Below are positions 45,701-59,477 of a stretch of 64,000 nucleotides of DNA, in pieces; positions within the stretch are counted from its first letter, which is position 1; each line of letters opens with the position of its first letter. Origin of the DNA: Paragonimus westermani. Taxonomy: Eukaryota > Platyhelminthes > Trematoda > Plagiorchiida > Troglotrematidae. The translations under genes were made by a program, and so were the position numbers. Below the pieces are notes generated by a model that did no database searches, was not told where the DNA came from, and saw nothing but the letters and a program-made list of their open reading frames with translations. The DNA is taken from NCBI GenBank assembly GCA_008508345.1, contig QNGE01000297.1, forward strand, positions 225,576 through 289,575, read 5' to 3'.

Positions 45701-47099
45701 CTCGAGGGTAAAGTCTTTGTTTGATGGAGAAAACAAGTTATTTAACCGTACCAGGCGTTTTCCCGCCGTCTTTCCGCACACACGCTCCTACCTAGGAATC
45801 GGTGAGGAAGCTCACTTTGCATAAACGTGTCCTGAACTGGCCCTAGTGTATCTAACTTACAAATCTTTTGTGCCGTATAGTGGGTCAACTTCCTGGAGTA
45901 CTTCGAAGGAGCAATGGTGTTAGCGTGCATCTATTGACCAGTCTACACTCCTTCTCAATGAAATAACCCTTGAATTGGTAAACCCATTCGGTGGAGAAAC
46001 GATGTGTCTAGAAAAAGCAATCCGTTGACCACTTATGGTTCGACGGTAAACTTGGTATCCGAATGTACACTGTTAACCCCAATTACTGAGGTCTGGGTGG
46101 CCTCACTAGCTTTGTTCAGACATACTGTCCACACAGCGTTTTTAGATATCAGCATTTCTTGTGGTGTTTTTGAGTTCATTAATTTCTAGTTTGACCGATG
46201 ACGTGTCTGCGAACGGTGGGTTTTCGCCAACGTTTTATTGGCCGAACGTCGCCGGTTTCGTTATTAAAATATTTCCTTTGGTTGACAGCTTCCTTAGGAT
46301 ATCTACTTGGTTTCGTTTCAATAGACTGTATTTTAACGTAAGGTTGTGTTGCTTGGTAGTTAATTATGCGGAAGGAACGAGTCATTCCAGTTGTTGACGT
46401 AGGCTTTCAAACTAAACTTCAACGGTCAATTGACTATAGCCTAACTTTGAAAAGCAATGCTTCAGATCCAGTAACAGTGACCCAGTCATCGCATGGTGAA
46501 GTGATTCGTATATCCTCAGATGTGCCCAGTCACCTCAGCTACCAGTCGGTCAGAGTCTCCCTTTCATTCAGTAATCAGGATTAACACAGAACGTTATTTC
46601 ATAAACTCAGCCATAGTTGGGTCCACAGGGACATACTTTCCTACACCCATCAAGAAGAAATAAATAGCGCCCCTTGCTTCTCAGCCCGGTGGTGTGGAGT
46701 TGAGAAATGTTACAGCATTTAGAATGCACCGTGCCTCAAAGTCAGTGACGTGTATAAATTAGTGGAACTGGGTGAGTCTGTCACCTTTCCAATGGTCGAC
46801 TGTAAACGCACTCCACTTAGACAAGCACAACAAATTAGTGAATTACCAACATATATCAAGGGGATGAAGTATGCTCTAGGAAAAGTGAAGTTTTAATGTT
46901 TGCATACTTCACAGTGAAGTGGTAAACACTGCTACTGTACACACAAGGACTATAGGCAGTTGACCATATTCAGCCAGCACGGATTATACGGGAAGGGCTT
47001 ATAGACCTCCTCTCACTTCTACGTGGATGTATCCGCTTCTCTACTGTGATGGATGGAGGCGCGTTTATTCCAACATTCAGTGCAATATGTCGGCGCAGT
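42771..47099. other. Intergenic region with no recognisable gene
   Basis: Short open frames on both strands show no domain or splice-consistent coding. No mobile-element motif was recognised. Confidence 0.5.
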
Positions 47100-47432
47100 G
47101 GTGAGATAGGGTCAGAGCTTACAGGCGGGATTGCGGACAACACGGGAGATTGAAGGAGTCATCACTCAACAAAATTGAGCCAACGGGCGAGAAATGACAA
47201 ACACCAGTCCCAACTTGCTGCTTTGCCTACTCGAAATCCAAGGTCATTGATTGCTAAACACCTCATGACAACAGGTGATCTAGATGACCCAGTAAACTCA
47301 TTCAAGATACGGTTGCGCAACCGAAAGCCAAAGTTACTAGCTTTCTGCGAAGCGATGCTCATTCGAACTTACCAACCGACGTTATGTGCACAGAAGTGGT
47401 TGAAACAACCGTTCAGGTTGCCATGGTCATGA
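47100..47432 (+). mobile_element. Penelope-like element C-terminal fragment (GIY-YIG end)
   Basis: The open frame from 47175 to the stop at 47430-47432 matches the end of PLE proteins: HLMTTGDLDDPVNSFKI corresponds to HFLTTGHATDPSCAFKI in the copy at 53.5 kb. LLAFCEAMLIRTYQPTLCAQ corresponds to RFFRFAEAVAINRLKPALCV, keeping the GIY-YIG glutamate. It ends RLPW like the other copy's TLPW. The upstream part is lost. Confidence 0.75.
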
Positions 47433-50400
47433 TTACATAAGTGGTGTGTGTCTAGTCCCTGTGTGTCGTGAAATAATTGATGTATATAACTGGCATGTTT
47501 TACGTTTGCGACTGATGAGAGTGAATAAAATGTTAACATATCGCAATATATGTCTTCTTTCTGCTCTGATGACATGCTCAAATAAAAAATGTCGATAGCA
47601 GTGAACTTCCAGTCAACTGGAAGAAATAATTGATCGTACAGAGAGAAGTTCGTGTTAAAGCGTCAATCCATTGATTCGTTGATTGGGTATTGGTGAACAA
47701 AATACAGAAATAAACAGTATGTTGACTGGTCGATGAAGAATAGATCGAATAAAACGGAGCTTGTAGGATATGCAGTATGTAGGAAGAGAAGATCTGAGTA
47801 CGAATACTACTCCACATTCAATCTCTCTATGCAGATTTAAAGTTTACTATTGACTGATGCGTAGTGTGTGAATCCGATAAGGCTAGTTGATCGTCTGACA
47901 AATAGAAAGATCCTAGGGTTCCAGAACACATGCAAACGACCGTCGAAATAATTAAATTTTATATTTTGCTGAAGAAAATCTGTAGAACAGTCATCGTGTC
48001 TGAACTCAAGTGTGGAACTGAGAAGCCACCTTCCTGTTTATGGAGCTGTGCATGGTACACACGGAATGGCGGAAGACGATCAAACTGTAAGCTTATTGAA
48101 ACAACCGAACCTAGAGGATGTTGGGACAGTTACAATCAACAGGTTCATAAAAGTGTAAGAATTAATCAAAGATATTTCTAAGCAAGATGAGCATCGAAGT
48201 TGGGTTTCGAACATTTTCAGATGTCCGGTTCCAGATACTTGCTTAAAAAACGCGAGTGTGTGAATAAGCACGATAAGCGAAATCTGCAAACAATTTCAAT
48301 CTTCTCCAGCCTACCAGAAATGCTAAACAAATCACAACGGACAACTCAACAATGACGAAATGTTCGGACCTATCGAAATCCTGATAGCATTGTGGAAATG
48401 ATTATTGTAGATCAATGATTAAACAAGCGGAGGATTGTGTGGGGTGTGACGGAAAGATGAGTTGAAGTGGCAATAATCCTTGACTTGTATTTCTTTTGCT
48501 GGACGAAGCTGTCCGAGAACCGCGTACCACCTAGCTCGTATTCCTGTGTCCGGGCTCGATGTGTTGTGCCAATCCCGTTTCAAACCTCTCATATGAATAC
48601 GTGCAAGAGGGCCTGATGGCTTTTAGGTTCGAAAGTGTTCGTGACCAATGTTAGATCCGATCGATGAGCGGGATAATGTGTGCCCGTGAGGGATGTGAAA
48701 CAGGATGGAACAGATACCAGCTTTGTCAGCCTGGCTGGGCTTGCCAGCCGTGTCGGGTAGACAATGAATGAACACGGCTGTGACTTGAGGTCATAAAACG
48801 TCGAATCGCGTTGACTTAACGATACGACCTGTTAACGCAGTCATTAATGCAGATATGGACAAAAGTGTGTCAAAAATGTCAGTCATGGGCATCCTATCAA
48901 GAAGGTATCTGCAAATTCACCGAACGGCATGTGGATTGTTGGTGAGCAGCAGCGGATTTCGTTTTTCAGATCAACTGAACGCCATTCACGGCTGATGACA
49001 GCTGTCGTGTTTCCGTGGTCTTTCCAGTAGGCCCGTTTTGAAAAAAGCATTAATCATTTTTGAGCGTTCTCTTTTTGTCAGGCGAAACCCTGTATTGTTT
49101 AACAATTTTTATAGAATGAACAGAATAAAATAATCACCCATATCGTTCGTAACATGCCGATGAACTTCTACCGCAGTGCTGGAGCTGTGAAATAGGAAGC
49201 GATGCGTATGCAGACCGAACTAATACATTGGAAACCGTCATTCAGCTAGGACCTGTTTCGGAAGTTGCAGATATGAACATTTGCAAAAACTGTTTTCGTG
49301 GACACCTCTGACGAAATTGTCAAAATCAGTGCTCTTTCCCCACTACTGAATAATAGTGAGATTGATGTATCAAAGGCATAACGATTAATGATTTGTACAT
49401 TATAGCAAGACTGCGTCAAGTGTGGTTTCGAAGAAACCATATCAAGCTATCATACTTATGAATTAGAAATGGTCACATGGAAAGTTCGGGATTGAACCAA
49501 CTTTACACTCCTCTCAGACGAAGGCAGCTGGAGCGGTTGAGTAAACCTCTTCTAACCACAAAATGTGATGAAGGTTCAACTGCGAGCGAATTCTGATGGA
49601 TTCAGTAGAATTCATGAGAACAGTAAATGAACAGGAACCAGGGAGCCAACCAGTTAGTGAATCAGTCAGTGCACTTCCACTGAATGTTAATCGTTTACTT
49701 CTGTTGATTGAACCCTTTTTGTATACATTAACACAAAGTTGACTTGGTAGCCACATTGTTACAACCTCATTATCGGAAGCATTCACCAAGCAGATGTTTC
49801 CGGTTCTATCTACCAGACAGGTGATTAACGCCTTCCGATTACGTAACCCAGTCCTGCGTGAGTAGATGGATTTCGTTCAGTCTTCCAGCTGTCCTGACCA
49901 TCATCTGACTCCCCCGATCGAAACGTAGACAGCTACAACTTTAATGTTTTTTTGAAACACGGGGTGAATTGACAGTTCGAATACTGATCAACGCCTAGGC
50001 GTGTAGGGAACATCTCTGTTTGGTGCTTCATAACTATAACGATTAGACTGAATGCAGAACAAAGGTTTGCCAAAATTTGTGCTCCAGACAAAAAAAAGTT
50101 TGGGAGTAACCAAACTGTAGATTGGTTAGTACCTTTAAAACTAACGAGCGAACGTCTCATTGGAATAGCACTTTCGAAATGTCGCGAAAATTCCAGCTGA
50201 ATCATAGAAGAAAAGCGTGGAAAACAATTGGTTTACATGGTTCATGAGATCAGTACAATTATGTAGATTGAACGAAGTTAAAGCAACAGAAATAACGGCG
50301 GTACCAAAAAGTACGGCGTATTTAGAACTCCGGTTTCTAAGGGACAGCTGGTCAACAATAACGCGGAAGCGTATAAAAGCCGCTGCATCCAAAATTTCTG

Positions 50401-53379
50401 ACGCTGTAAAACTGCGTATTGTGTATCCAACCATAACTACCAGTTCCCCCCGGTCATAAACCAACAGTTTACGTCCGTTACATCCCACTGTTTGTACAAA
50501 TATCCATTTAGCTGCAATGTGAGTTGCATGGGTAGGAAAAGAGGCAACTAGCTGCTGGTATCAAGAAACGTGTTCCCAAATGACTGGAAACTAAGAGATA
50601 TCAGGCGCTTGTATAGATGTCGGAGGACGGCATCCAACATAATCAATTTCAACACACGTGGCCCAAACAGGACAGAGTCAAAAGTCGTGACGAATAATCA
50701 GTGATTTGCAGTAGCAACCGGAAAGACATAATCTAGTTTGCTGAGGCTTTGACCATCAAACCTCACAGCCGTTCCCTATGTGTTCAAAAACAATGTATTA
50801 ACTCTGCGTCTACCCTGGTAATCGGCACTCCCACAATTTTGATTTTCAGTTTTTGTGTCCGTCTGTTTAATCCACTAAGCCATGACTGTCGCCGTGTGAA
50901 ATTTTGATTGGTTATTCCTGAGAACATGATTGAAGTCTTTTCACTGTCTTATTTAGGTTCATCGAGGGAAAGCACTTTCTCGAAGTTAAAAAGAGGTACA
51001 GTAGGGTGTCATTTGGTTATGTAATGCATCTATAATCTAGCCATTCAGACGACGAGTCACGCGTGTTAATAATGAATGGTTGGATTCCAACCCACTGTTA
51101 CTATATCGAATTATCGATCAGAGTTTGGGTTGGAGTGCAGATCAGTGGTGTAATCAGTGGCCGCAACAACCGCAGGGCCTGCAAAAATTTGGTGAGCAGA
51201 GAATCGGAGTACTTAACTAGATGATGATCGGTTCGATACGAGAAACCAACGACTGTTTGAACAATCTTTGATAGTTGTCCTTGTCTCTGTAGTCTACACG
51301 GAAAGTCTTGGTAGGGTCAACTGGATAATCGATTTCAGCTAGATGTACGATGCCTGTACAGTTGACGGATTTGGTAGAACCACTCTCGAGTCACGCTTGT
51401 TGATGTTTTTTGATCCGTTTGGATAAAGGCCTCGGACGTGCGATCTACACATTGTAGTATAAAAGCTTGGGAATGAACAACGAATATAAGCTGGTCGAGT
51501 ACAGGATGTTTGTCTTTGAGGTTCATTATCAGTCGGGGTGTGTGTGCGGTGAATCAGTACCGCAACGGTGTTGCCGAGATCGTGTACCCCAATATCTTTT
51601 TCACATTGTCACTCTTATGTGGATGGCGGATGGATAAAGCTTTCTTCTTTACCGTCGTAGTCGGACCTTACAGCTAATTTACAATCAGATCCGGGGTTAT
51701 AGAACGATTGGGATAGTTATTTTCTTGCAGCATGTTAACGAATCTCCTCACTTCCTGGTCCACTTTGTCCGCAGACCAACCTTTAACCTCTCTAGTGGTC
51801 AGGCAGCAAATAAGGTTTCGTTCCCTGTTTCAAGGACACAAGTTATTACCATGTTTATATTGACCGGTCCAGACTGCGCTATGACAAACCGAGTAGTGTA
51901 AACTTCAGTTTATGTTTACCTACAATAAAATGTTTGTAAAAATAATTTCACTATTGCTGCCGGATGAATTTTCAGTAATTAAGTACTGATCCCTTCATTT
52001 CATACTTCAAGGAACATAAACTTGCAGCAAAATTCCAGTAAATAGGATATTTCACGCATTGCGTGCTGGAAACTTGTGAAAAAAGGCATGAGGCTCATGA
52101 CACTGTAATAATATAGGGGTCCATGTTCAGTGATACCAATGTGGATAGAATTGGCGGTTTAGACGAACTTCAGTCAAATCGAAATTTTCAGTAAGAAACT
52201 CGGCACCAACATGTTGACAATCAAATCATGCATACTAACAGTTCCAGCAGCACAGTTTCGCTAATATCCCCAGCATCAGAAGCGCTTAAGACTTACCATC
52301 TTAAGACAAAAACGCTGAAAATCTCAAACGCTTTGGTATATTTTAATTTAACAAAACGATGCTCTCAAACTTTGGAATGCAGGTTAGAACTGGGTCGTTT
52401 TCCCACAACCATTTGAGCTTGCTAACTATATTAAAGTAGGTGAATGACCAGTGAATTCTCCCACGTATTGGAGAGATGCGAAGTAATTTTTTTAAAAGAT
52501 TATCACCCTGCAACACAAATATGGTCATTTGTTGAAGGCAGAGGTTGGTGCACAGATGCTAGGGATTTTAGGACCAGCATTTCAGTTTTACCAGTCATGA
52601 CCATTGGACTTTCCACAGCAACAGCAATGCTACCTTGGAAACCTCTGTGGATGTCTGTTCAGTGTTCCAGCTTAACATCTAGAATGTGTACCTTTAATCG
52701 TGAGATAGACCGACAATAACTTCGTTTGAAAAATACAACACAGAATTTTAAACTTCGATGCACTACCGTTATCAAATCCTATTGTGATGAGACGTTTCCC
52801 GAATATACACCAGTTTCGGCAAGTGACTAAATACCGAAAACATCGACTAGAACAACTGACTTCATTGATAGTCTCAGATATAGCAGTTCGCACAGTCCGT
52901 ACATAAACCAATCTATCTGATTTTATTATAAGCTCTAACAACGATAGCACTAGACTTCGTTGCAACTCAGAGTTACCGTAACCGGTGATATATGCACCGC
53001 TTTGAACATAGATTTGTTCAGAAGTATTCAACCAGTATTGTGTGAGTATTGAACGATCTAGTCGCCATGCCATTAGAGGTATGTGAGAGAATAAATTTCA
53101 TTATCTATCCTCATAAAAAATGTTCTAACCATATTTTGCATAAAAAAAGAATGTAGGTTCAACAGTTATGCACACTCACAAAATACTACCATACGACTCG
53201 GCCACATAGATAATCGGGTGGCGACACTCATGTGATTCTACCATAGCTTACACCACCCCGGAATTTCTGAGGTGACATTGGCACAGTGCCAAGGGTGATT
53301 TTTCAGTCAGTTCACTTTATCTTTTCAATTCTTACTTTGATAGATTTCGGATTTTGGCTGAACGATATAAAATTAAACA
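47433..53379. other. Intergenic region with no recognisable gene
   Basis: The longest open frames here (for example 50141-50488 minus, 115 codons, and 52672-53073 minus, 133 codons) show no domain that I recognise and no coherent splice partners. The second sits just past the 3' end of the PLE and may be element-derived. Confidence 0.5.
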
Positions 53380-55085
53380 CGATTTGAACAAAGCAGATAG
53401 AACACGAAAACTGGTAGATGCAAGCATTTCGTATTGATTCGTCAGTACCAAACTTACAATAACACGGGTAGGCTTTTTTAAAACAATTGATTTGAGGGGT
53501 GGAAAATCACTAAGCGAGTTAGAATAAGACATTAAGTCCAGGGAAGGGTCAGGTTCACGAACAGTTGTTTCTGAACACAGAGAGCTGGTTTGAGTCGATT
53601 AATTGCAACTGCTTCAGCGAACCGGAAGAATCTCGTGTTGGAATGGCGCAACAGGATTTTGAATGCACAAGATGGATCGGTAGCATGACCGGTGGTCAAG
53701 AAGTGTATAGCGTTTGAGGAAACTGGCTGTTTATGCGTTTCAGAAATATTACCATTCTCCGGTAACGCGGACTTCTGTACCCATTTAGGTAAATGTTCCT
53801 TCATTCTGGAGATCAAGCATCTCTCGGTTCTGCCTATGTAACTTTCTCCGCAGTTACATACAAATTGGTAAACACAATGTGTAGTGGCACCGATAGGCTG
53901 ATCTCCTTTGATTGAAGGCACTGGTAGTTTCTGAGTCCGAGCGATTACACGGAGTTCAGCTGCATTAAATGTTCGTTTAATTGAATTTCTTAATCGCTGT
54001 GATGTTTGCTGCATGACATAATCACCCTTAAAAGGTAGCTCTATATAGACTCTCTTTTTCTCTACAGTGACCACCTTTTCGGATGGTAATTTTGGTCTAC
54101 TGTGCCTATCTATGAAACTTCTGGGGTAACCATTTGATTGTAGGACAGACGTAATCAGATCTAGTTCCTCCGCGAGGCTGTCAGGCGTACAGATTCGCCT
54201 TGCTCGTGTGAAGAGAGTATTTACTAATGCTCGTTTGTGTTGGATCGGTGTGAAGCTGCTAAAGTTTAGGTATTGACCTGACCATGTGGGTTTCCTATAC
54301 ACGGTTCTTCTAACCGAGCCATCTTCCCGACGACTTATTAGGATATCTAGAAATGGCAGGCAGTTGCTGACCTCAAATTCACAAGTGACCTTCAGATTAG
54401 GATGGCAACTATTTAGACGTTGCACCAGGTTATCTATCATCTGTTTAGATCGACTGAAAATTAAGGTGTCATCGACGTAACGCTTGTAATATGACAAGTT
54501 TTCTATCTCGGTAGCTAGCTGTTGCTCAATTTTCAGCATGAAAAAGTCTGCTATGATGGGACCTAGTGGACTTCCCATGGCTACTCCGTCTATTTGACGG
54601 TAGGACTGTTCAAGGAAACGAAAACTGACATTCTCAGTACAGAGCAGCAAAGTTTCCTTCAATATGTCGGTGGGAAGTGGCAACGAAGTGTGACTCATTT
54701 CAACGAGTTCACAAATGTAGTCAATCGTTTCGTGCAGTGGGACATTTGTGAAAAGTGACTGAACATCTATAGAGCACATCAGTTCATTGGCAAGATTGAT
54801 TCTGTCCAGGTCACTGATCAATTCAAAGGAATCTTTAATGGAGTATTTCTGAAATTTCTGTTTTACTGGGGTTAGATTAGTGACCAGCCAGCGTGCTAAT
54901 TTGGGGTAAGGTGAGTTTGTCATTGCTAAAATTGGCCTAAGTGGCATCCCAGATTTGTGAGTCTTTGGTAGGCCGTAAAGTTGAGGTGTTGACGATCCGC
55001 ACGGCTTAAGAGACTTAAACAAGATTGATAGGTGAGTTACATACTTTCGTACAAATTGATACCAACTGTCAAATATCTGGTAAGT
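53380..55085 (-). mobile_element. Penelope-like element, 5' truncated, with intact RT-endonuclease frame
   Basis: Covers the 496-codon frame below, its short in-frame 5' extension (YQFVRKYVTHLSIL, up to about 55085), and the 3' non-coding tail to about 53380 that is shared with the copy ending near 23770. In another frame just upstream (about 55090-55160) a stretch FAFDDFPFKTVDNMN may be a relic of the N-terminal region. No terminal repeat was recognised around it. Confidence 0.85.
53532..55022 (-). CDS. Penelope-like reverse transcriptase + GIY-YIG endonuclease (N-terminally truncated, otherwise intact)
   Basis: The protein copies element RNA into DNA at a nick made by its own endonuclease. 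Visible parts: fingers QLYGLPKTHKSGMPLRPI (residues 14-31); motif A SIDVQSLFTNVPL with D86; motif B GVAMGSPLGPIIADFFM (146-162); motif C YKRYVDDTLIF with the catalytic pair at 184-185; thumb VYRKPTWSGQYLNFSSFTPI (241-260). The C-terminal GIY-YIG nuclease starts CVYQFVCNCGESYIGRT (383-399), with R406 in SRMKEH and the probable catalytic E470 in RFAEA. There are no internal stops over 496 codons. The N-terminal third of a typical PLE protein is absent and the first codon given is only where the open frame begins (TTG), so this is a truncated copy. It could be a relatively young insertion. Confidence 0.9.
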   Translation of the reverse strand: MFKSLKPCGSSTPQLYGLPKTHKSGMPLRPILAMTNSPYPKLARWLVTNLTPVKQKFQKYSIKDSFELISDLDRINLANELMCSIDVQSLFTNVPLHETIDYICELVEMSHTSLPLPTDILKETLLLCTENVSFRFLEQSYRQIDGVAMGSPLGPIIADFFMLKIEQQLATEIENLSYYKRYVDDTLIFSRSKQMIDNLVQRLNSCHPNLKVTCEFEVSNCLPFLDILISRREDGSVRRTVYRKPTWSGQYLNFSSFTPIQHKRALVNTLFTRARRICTPDSLAEELDLITSVLQSNGYPRSFIDRHSRPKLPSEKVVTVEKKRVYIELPFKGDYVMQQTSQRLRNSIKRTFNAAELRVIARTQKLPVPSIKGDQPIGATTHCVYQFVCNCGESYIGRTERCLISRMKEHLPKWVQKSALPENGNISETHKQPVSSNAIHFLTTGHATDPSCAFKILLRHSNTRFFRFAEAVAINRLKPALCVQKQLFVNLTLPWT

Positions 55086-55089
55086 TCAT

Positions 55090-58000
55090 AGTTCTGAACG
55101 CACTTCTATGTCATTTATTGATAGATTCATATTATCGACAGTCTTAAATGGAAAATCATCAAATGCAAAGCGAAACTCGGAAAAACAAGATTTGACTACT
55201 GTTGAACAATTCTCCCGGATTACAGCCTAATCTGCAAACGGAAGCCCACAAACCAGTCTGCACATAGTGTCACTAAACTAAACTACAGATAAAAAACCGC
55301 CAATTTCAAATTGCGGAAGTAATAAAAGTCAGGAATAAATATACATTATATAGAAACACCTAGGTAAGCCTCAATATCTCAGCTCTATCAATTCAGTGCA
55401 AGACGTTACCCAGGAATCTGAATAATAATCGCCTGTGAACTCGATTTGAAAGTTGTACTGTTTACGGCAAAGTAGTGTGGTCGAGTCGCGTTTATAGTGA
55501 AGGAAAAAGTCACAAAAATTATTTCACGTACAAAAGTTCAACATATTCGACATGGTAATCAGTTAGGATAGTGATAATCAGATAGTGAGAAGCGGCAAAA
55601 AGTGTTGTAAACTAAGGAAGTCGGTGGTATAGTAGACAAAAAGATCAGTGAAGAGACGTCCCAGTACAGTATAAACGTAGCTGCACGGTTCTCTATTTGA
55701 CGATATAACAACACAACTCGTACTGTATGACCAACAGTTCACAAGGAGTTGCGACATGAGCCACGGGAGGGCAGACATCAGGGGATACGCGTGCGTGCGA
55801 CAGAAAGGTTCAGCTAATCGGTCGGCTGGGAATGAAACGAGGCACTGATCACACGACGGTCAACGGAAAAAAGCTGAGTGAGTTGAATCGACATACTGCG
55901 TCACTTTATTCACGCACTCTAATCACTCCCTGTTAACTGCAAGCGTCAACAACAGGGATCGTTTGGTGGTATGCAAAAACGGTGTCCGTTGATTATTGAA
56001 AGATTGCCGGTTGACCTACGTGGAAGCGGACGAAGTAACTGTTTGCAATGTGATACGAACAACAGGTACAGTACGAAGATGGATTCCACGATAAAACACT
56101 CATGCTCCAAGTGATTTACAGGCATGAGGCTGGATACGTTCACGAGCAGACAATGCTAATACTGTCATTACTGACAGTCACGAGTGATCAATATTTGCAA
56201 GTGTCTTTCACGCTTTTCATGATGACTCGATAGTAGTGATGTCCTAGGGAGGATCATTTGTGAAGAGACTATTTATCGTGTGGATGGGACATTTTGGAAA
56301 TTATTAAGTTGTGGGAACCGGTGGATATACATCGCTTTTCGTGATCCCCATGATGCCAACCCTTGGCATCGTGTCAATAAGACTACGGAAGAAAAAGTGG
56401 CGACGCAAACAAGCGTTGTAATTCGACAGAAGTAGATGCTGGAGAAGTGCGATCTATTGTTAGTGTTGTATAACAGGCAGCATTGTTTGTAAGTAGTATA
56501 TTGAGTACATTCAAGAAATAAACGGCAAGCCTCAGAGCCATGAAAAAGATGGATCAGAAGTGACCATTGGACTAATGTGTAGGCACTATGGGGAAAGTAA
56601 CGCCCGAGCGAGTGGTAACGTACTGCTACCTAATGTACGTAAATGCACGTCATGCATGCAAATGAGTGTACACGTTTGTGGTTCTGTATTTTGACATAAC
56701 CTGTACGGCAGTTCACGCAATAAACATTTGTGTGGGTCAACCTACTTTGGCGGTCACACCAAGAAATGCGTGCTTGGACGTTTGAATGTTCTATCTACCT
56801 AGTTTTCACCTCTACATCTTCTGGATTGTTACTGAAAGTACACTATGGTTTTACACATACTTTACTGGTAGGGTCAATCGATTAAGCCCCAATCCCTTTA
56901 TGTCGTTCTTTTTGGTACTTGATGCCACTGGCAACTAAGTTAGTTAGGACTAATCACCCTTAAAACAATTCACGACAACCTACTACCTGAAGTGGTTCGA
57001 CTGTGCCATCGCAATTACATTGGACGATTCTCAGGCCTGTTCTCGTCTTTGTGCATTATGAAAAGCAGAACTAGTCTCGGAAACGGCACTCCAATTCCAA
57101 AGCAATTAATGGAAATGATGGTTAAAAACTGGTTTACACAACATTCGTTTCAGTCTTTACCGCAGGGGTTTTGTGATTGATTCTTAGGAGACAGCTAAAC
57201 ATTAGGTCTTGATATTTTCGCTAAATATGTGGTGCTTTTTTGGATTATTGTCGTATGCTTTCGACCACAGATCTCATCTCAGAAACCCCGGAGGGACTTC
57301 ATTTCAGCAATCTAGTTGTCTAAACAATCCACCTATGGACCTGGGACGGCCTTCGTAGTCAGATTTGCCGTTAAAATGATTTATTAAACAAGCCGAACAA
57401 TGGAGCAGAGCACTGTCACCCTGATACATAAACGTACGAGCGTATTTAAGCTGGCGTTGACTCTGACACAAAAGTCAAACTGTTGTTTAGCGTAAATATG
57501 AAGATACACGCAGAATCGATTACTCCGAAGTTAATTCAACACAACGTAACACTAGGCCATTCAAGTTAACATCGACAGTTTGTTCACTCCGCTGGTTCAG
57601 TTTACGATTAGATATCAATCATATCAAACGCAGATAACAACTCAAGCAACGATTATGAACTACCTCTAGATATACTATTTGATACATTTTCTATACCAAA
57701 AGCAAAAACGCCTGAACCTGAAAAACTTAGTGCACCGCCGCTGGAGAGCAGTCCTGAAGGAAGGCGTTCAAGACACAAGCCCCACAATCCAGAGACTTCA
57801 GATAAATCCCAATAGGCGATCGTACTTGTGACATTTTCTTTTTGTAACAGGAAGATGTGTACGGCCCGTCTGCGTTACGTTCCTGCACGTGCATGCACAC
57901 GCACTTATTCGCTCATTCACGTGAACTTTCCCGTTGCACAGCTGCCGGCTGCAAAGTTCACGTGCGCACCCTGGCTAGCCTACCCAGATATGCCTTGTCC

Positions 58001-59477
58001 TTTTCTCATTGGCTTGTTATTAATTCGTCGATCCGCCCGCTGTAAACTCCGTTCACTGTTAGGTGCAATGAACTTTTCATGCTAGCTCAGCCAGGACACA
58101 CAAGGTTCCCCCTGCATCACTTCAGTTGTCACTTCAGTGCGTAGTGTAGACAACAATTCACGTCACCAGTAAAGTGCTATCAGGGGATATCTGCATTTGT
58201 GTTCCCTTGTGACATCATCCAGCCGCTTAAGTTCACAAGAACCTTAAGAATGTTATTTTAAAGTACCTTCCCACCAATTTTACCGTCCCCTATATTACCG
58301 AAACTTACCAGCAGACTCTTTTGTTCATCCAGTCACCATCTTTCATACTGACATATCCACCGTCGATCAATAGGTAGGCCCAAGCTTGGTCCAAATCGAT
58401 CACCGTTACTTCGCCGCATTCAGGTCTGGAAGTCCGGTGTGGGATGTTCAGACCGAGACTAACCAATCCGGCGCACCAAGGATACGCGCTAATTTACGTA
58501 GCTTAAAACAGTCGCTGTTGTCCACGTTTTTATACTTCCACGAATTCTGACCTGAGTAATTCTCTCGGCCTTGGCTCCATTGAACTCTGGGTAAACAATA
58601 AGTTAGGATTACCTTCTAATTAACCGTAACAGGCGTCGAACGTTTCTTTTCGGATGTTAATTCTCCTTCCGCCTACTTCTTCACGTATTATTTATCTGAC
58701 TGCGAGTGTGATTGCGATACCCATCTGTTTACCATGGCTGGAAATTTTCCAAAAATTAACATTCCCACTTCTGGGTTTGCCACTCGCTTGCTTGTTCTCG
58801 TTGGCACTTGAGAAAACATGCTCATCTAGGTGAGCAACGCAAAAATTTCATACAACTTGTACTGCATGATCGAGCACCCGTGTGAAGCGGTGTTACGGAG
58901 GTTAGTGATGGACTGTTAGAAATTGCAAATCCTCCCAGCTGATCGTGAAATGTCACGAACTGCACAGGATCGCCCACAGTGCGCGTTTGACTGCCAAATG
59001 GTCACGTGACATTTTGTCGGTGGCGCAAACAGCTTGCATGTGGTTTACGCCTTATTGTTGTGGTGTGCCTTAACTAAATAGAATAAATGGACTGTTATTT
59101 TTGTCCTGACTTCATAATTGCACAACTCTATTGGTCTGTTTTGCGGTGCAAGTCAACTTTCACTACAAAATTCGGTCCTGTTTGTTCCACTCAAATGGTA
59201 AAATCTGGTTTCCTCAATCTAACAGAAACACCAAGATTACTGATACCCATTCCAGATAAAGAGCACGTGCACTAATTTAGTTTATACGGAAGTCAAAGGT
59301 TTTCTGTGACTAAGATATAGGCACCTTACCCACCTGACGTTATACATGAACAATCATTACCCATTAGATGGCACCAACGGACCAGTTTCTCAACTGCCTA
59401 AATGTCAGCGTATTACACAACCAAACCACCGTAAACCAGCACTTTCTTTCATACACGCATCACGATGACCTTGGTTG
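55090..59477. other. Intergenic region with no recognisable gene
   Basis: Only unsupported short open frames. A GC-richer stretch at 57850-58085 is open in two frames but has no recognisable domain. It contains a 12-bp inverted repeat, CACGTGAACTTT (57918-57929) and AAAGTTCACGTG (57953-57964). Confidence 0.5.

Noticed and set aside
50141..50488. 115-codon minus frame overlapping an 80-codon plus frame
   Set aside because: Both strands are open over the same bases and neither shows a domain or exon signals.
52672..53073. 133-codon minus-strand frame
   Set aside because: Longest frame without a known domain here, but there are no motifs and no splice context. It lies just past a PLE tail and is probably chance or element-derived.
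22060..55085. Hammerhead ribozyme in or near the PLE copies (PLEs are known to carry them)
   Set aside because: I scanned by eye for CTGATGA followed by GAAA on both strands. The nearest hit (about 63040-63080 minus) does not form stems I and II, so none is called.
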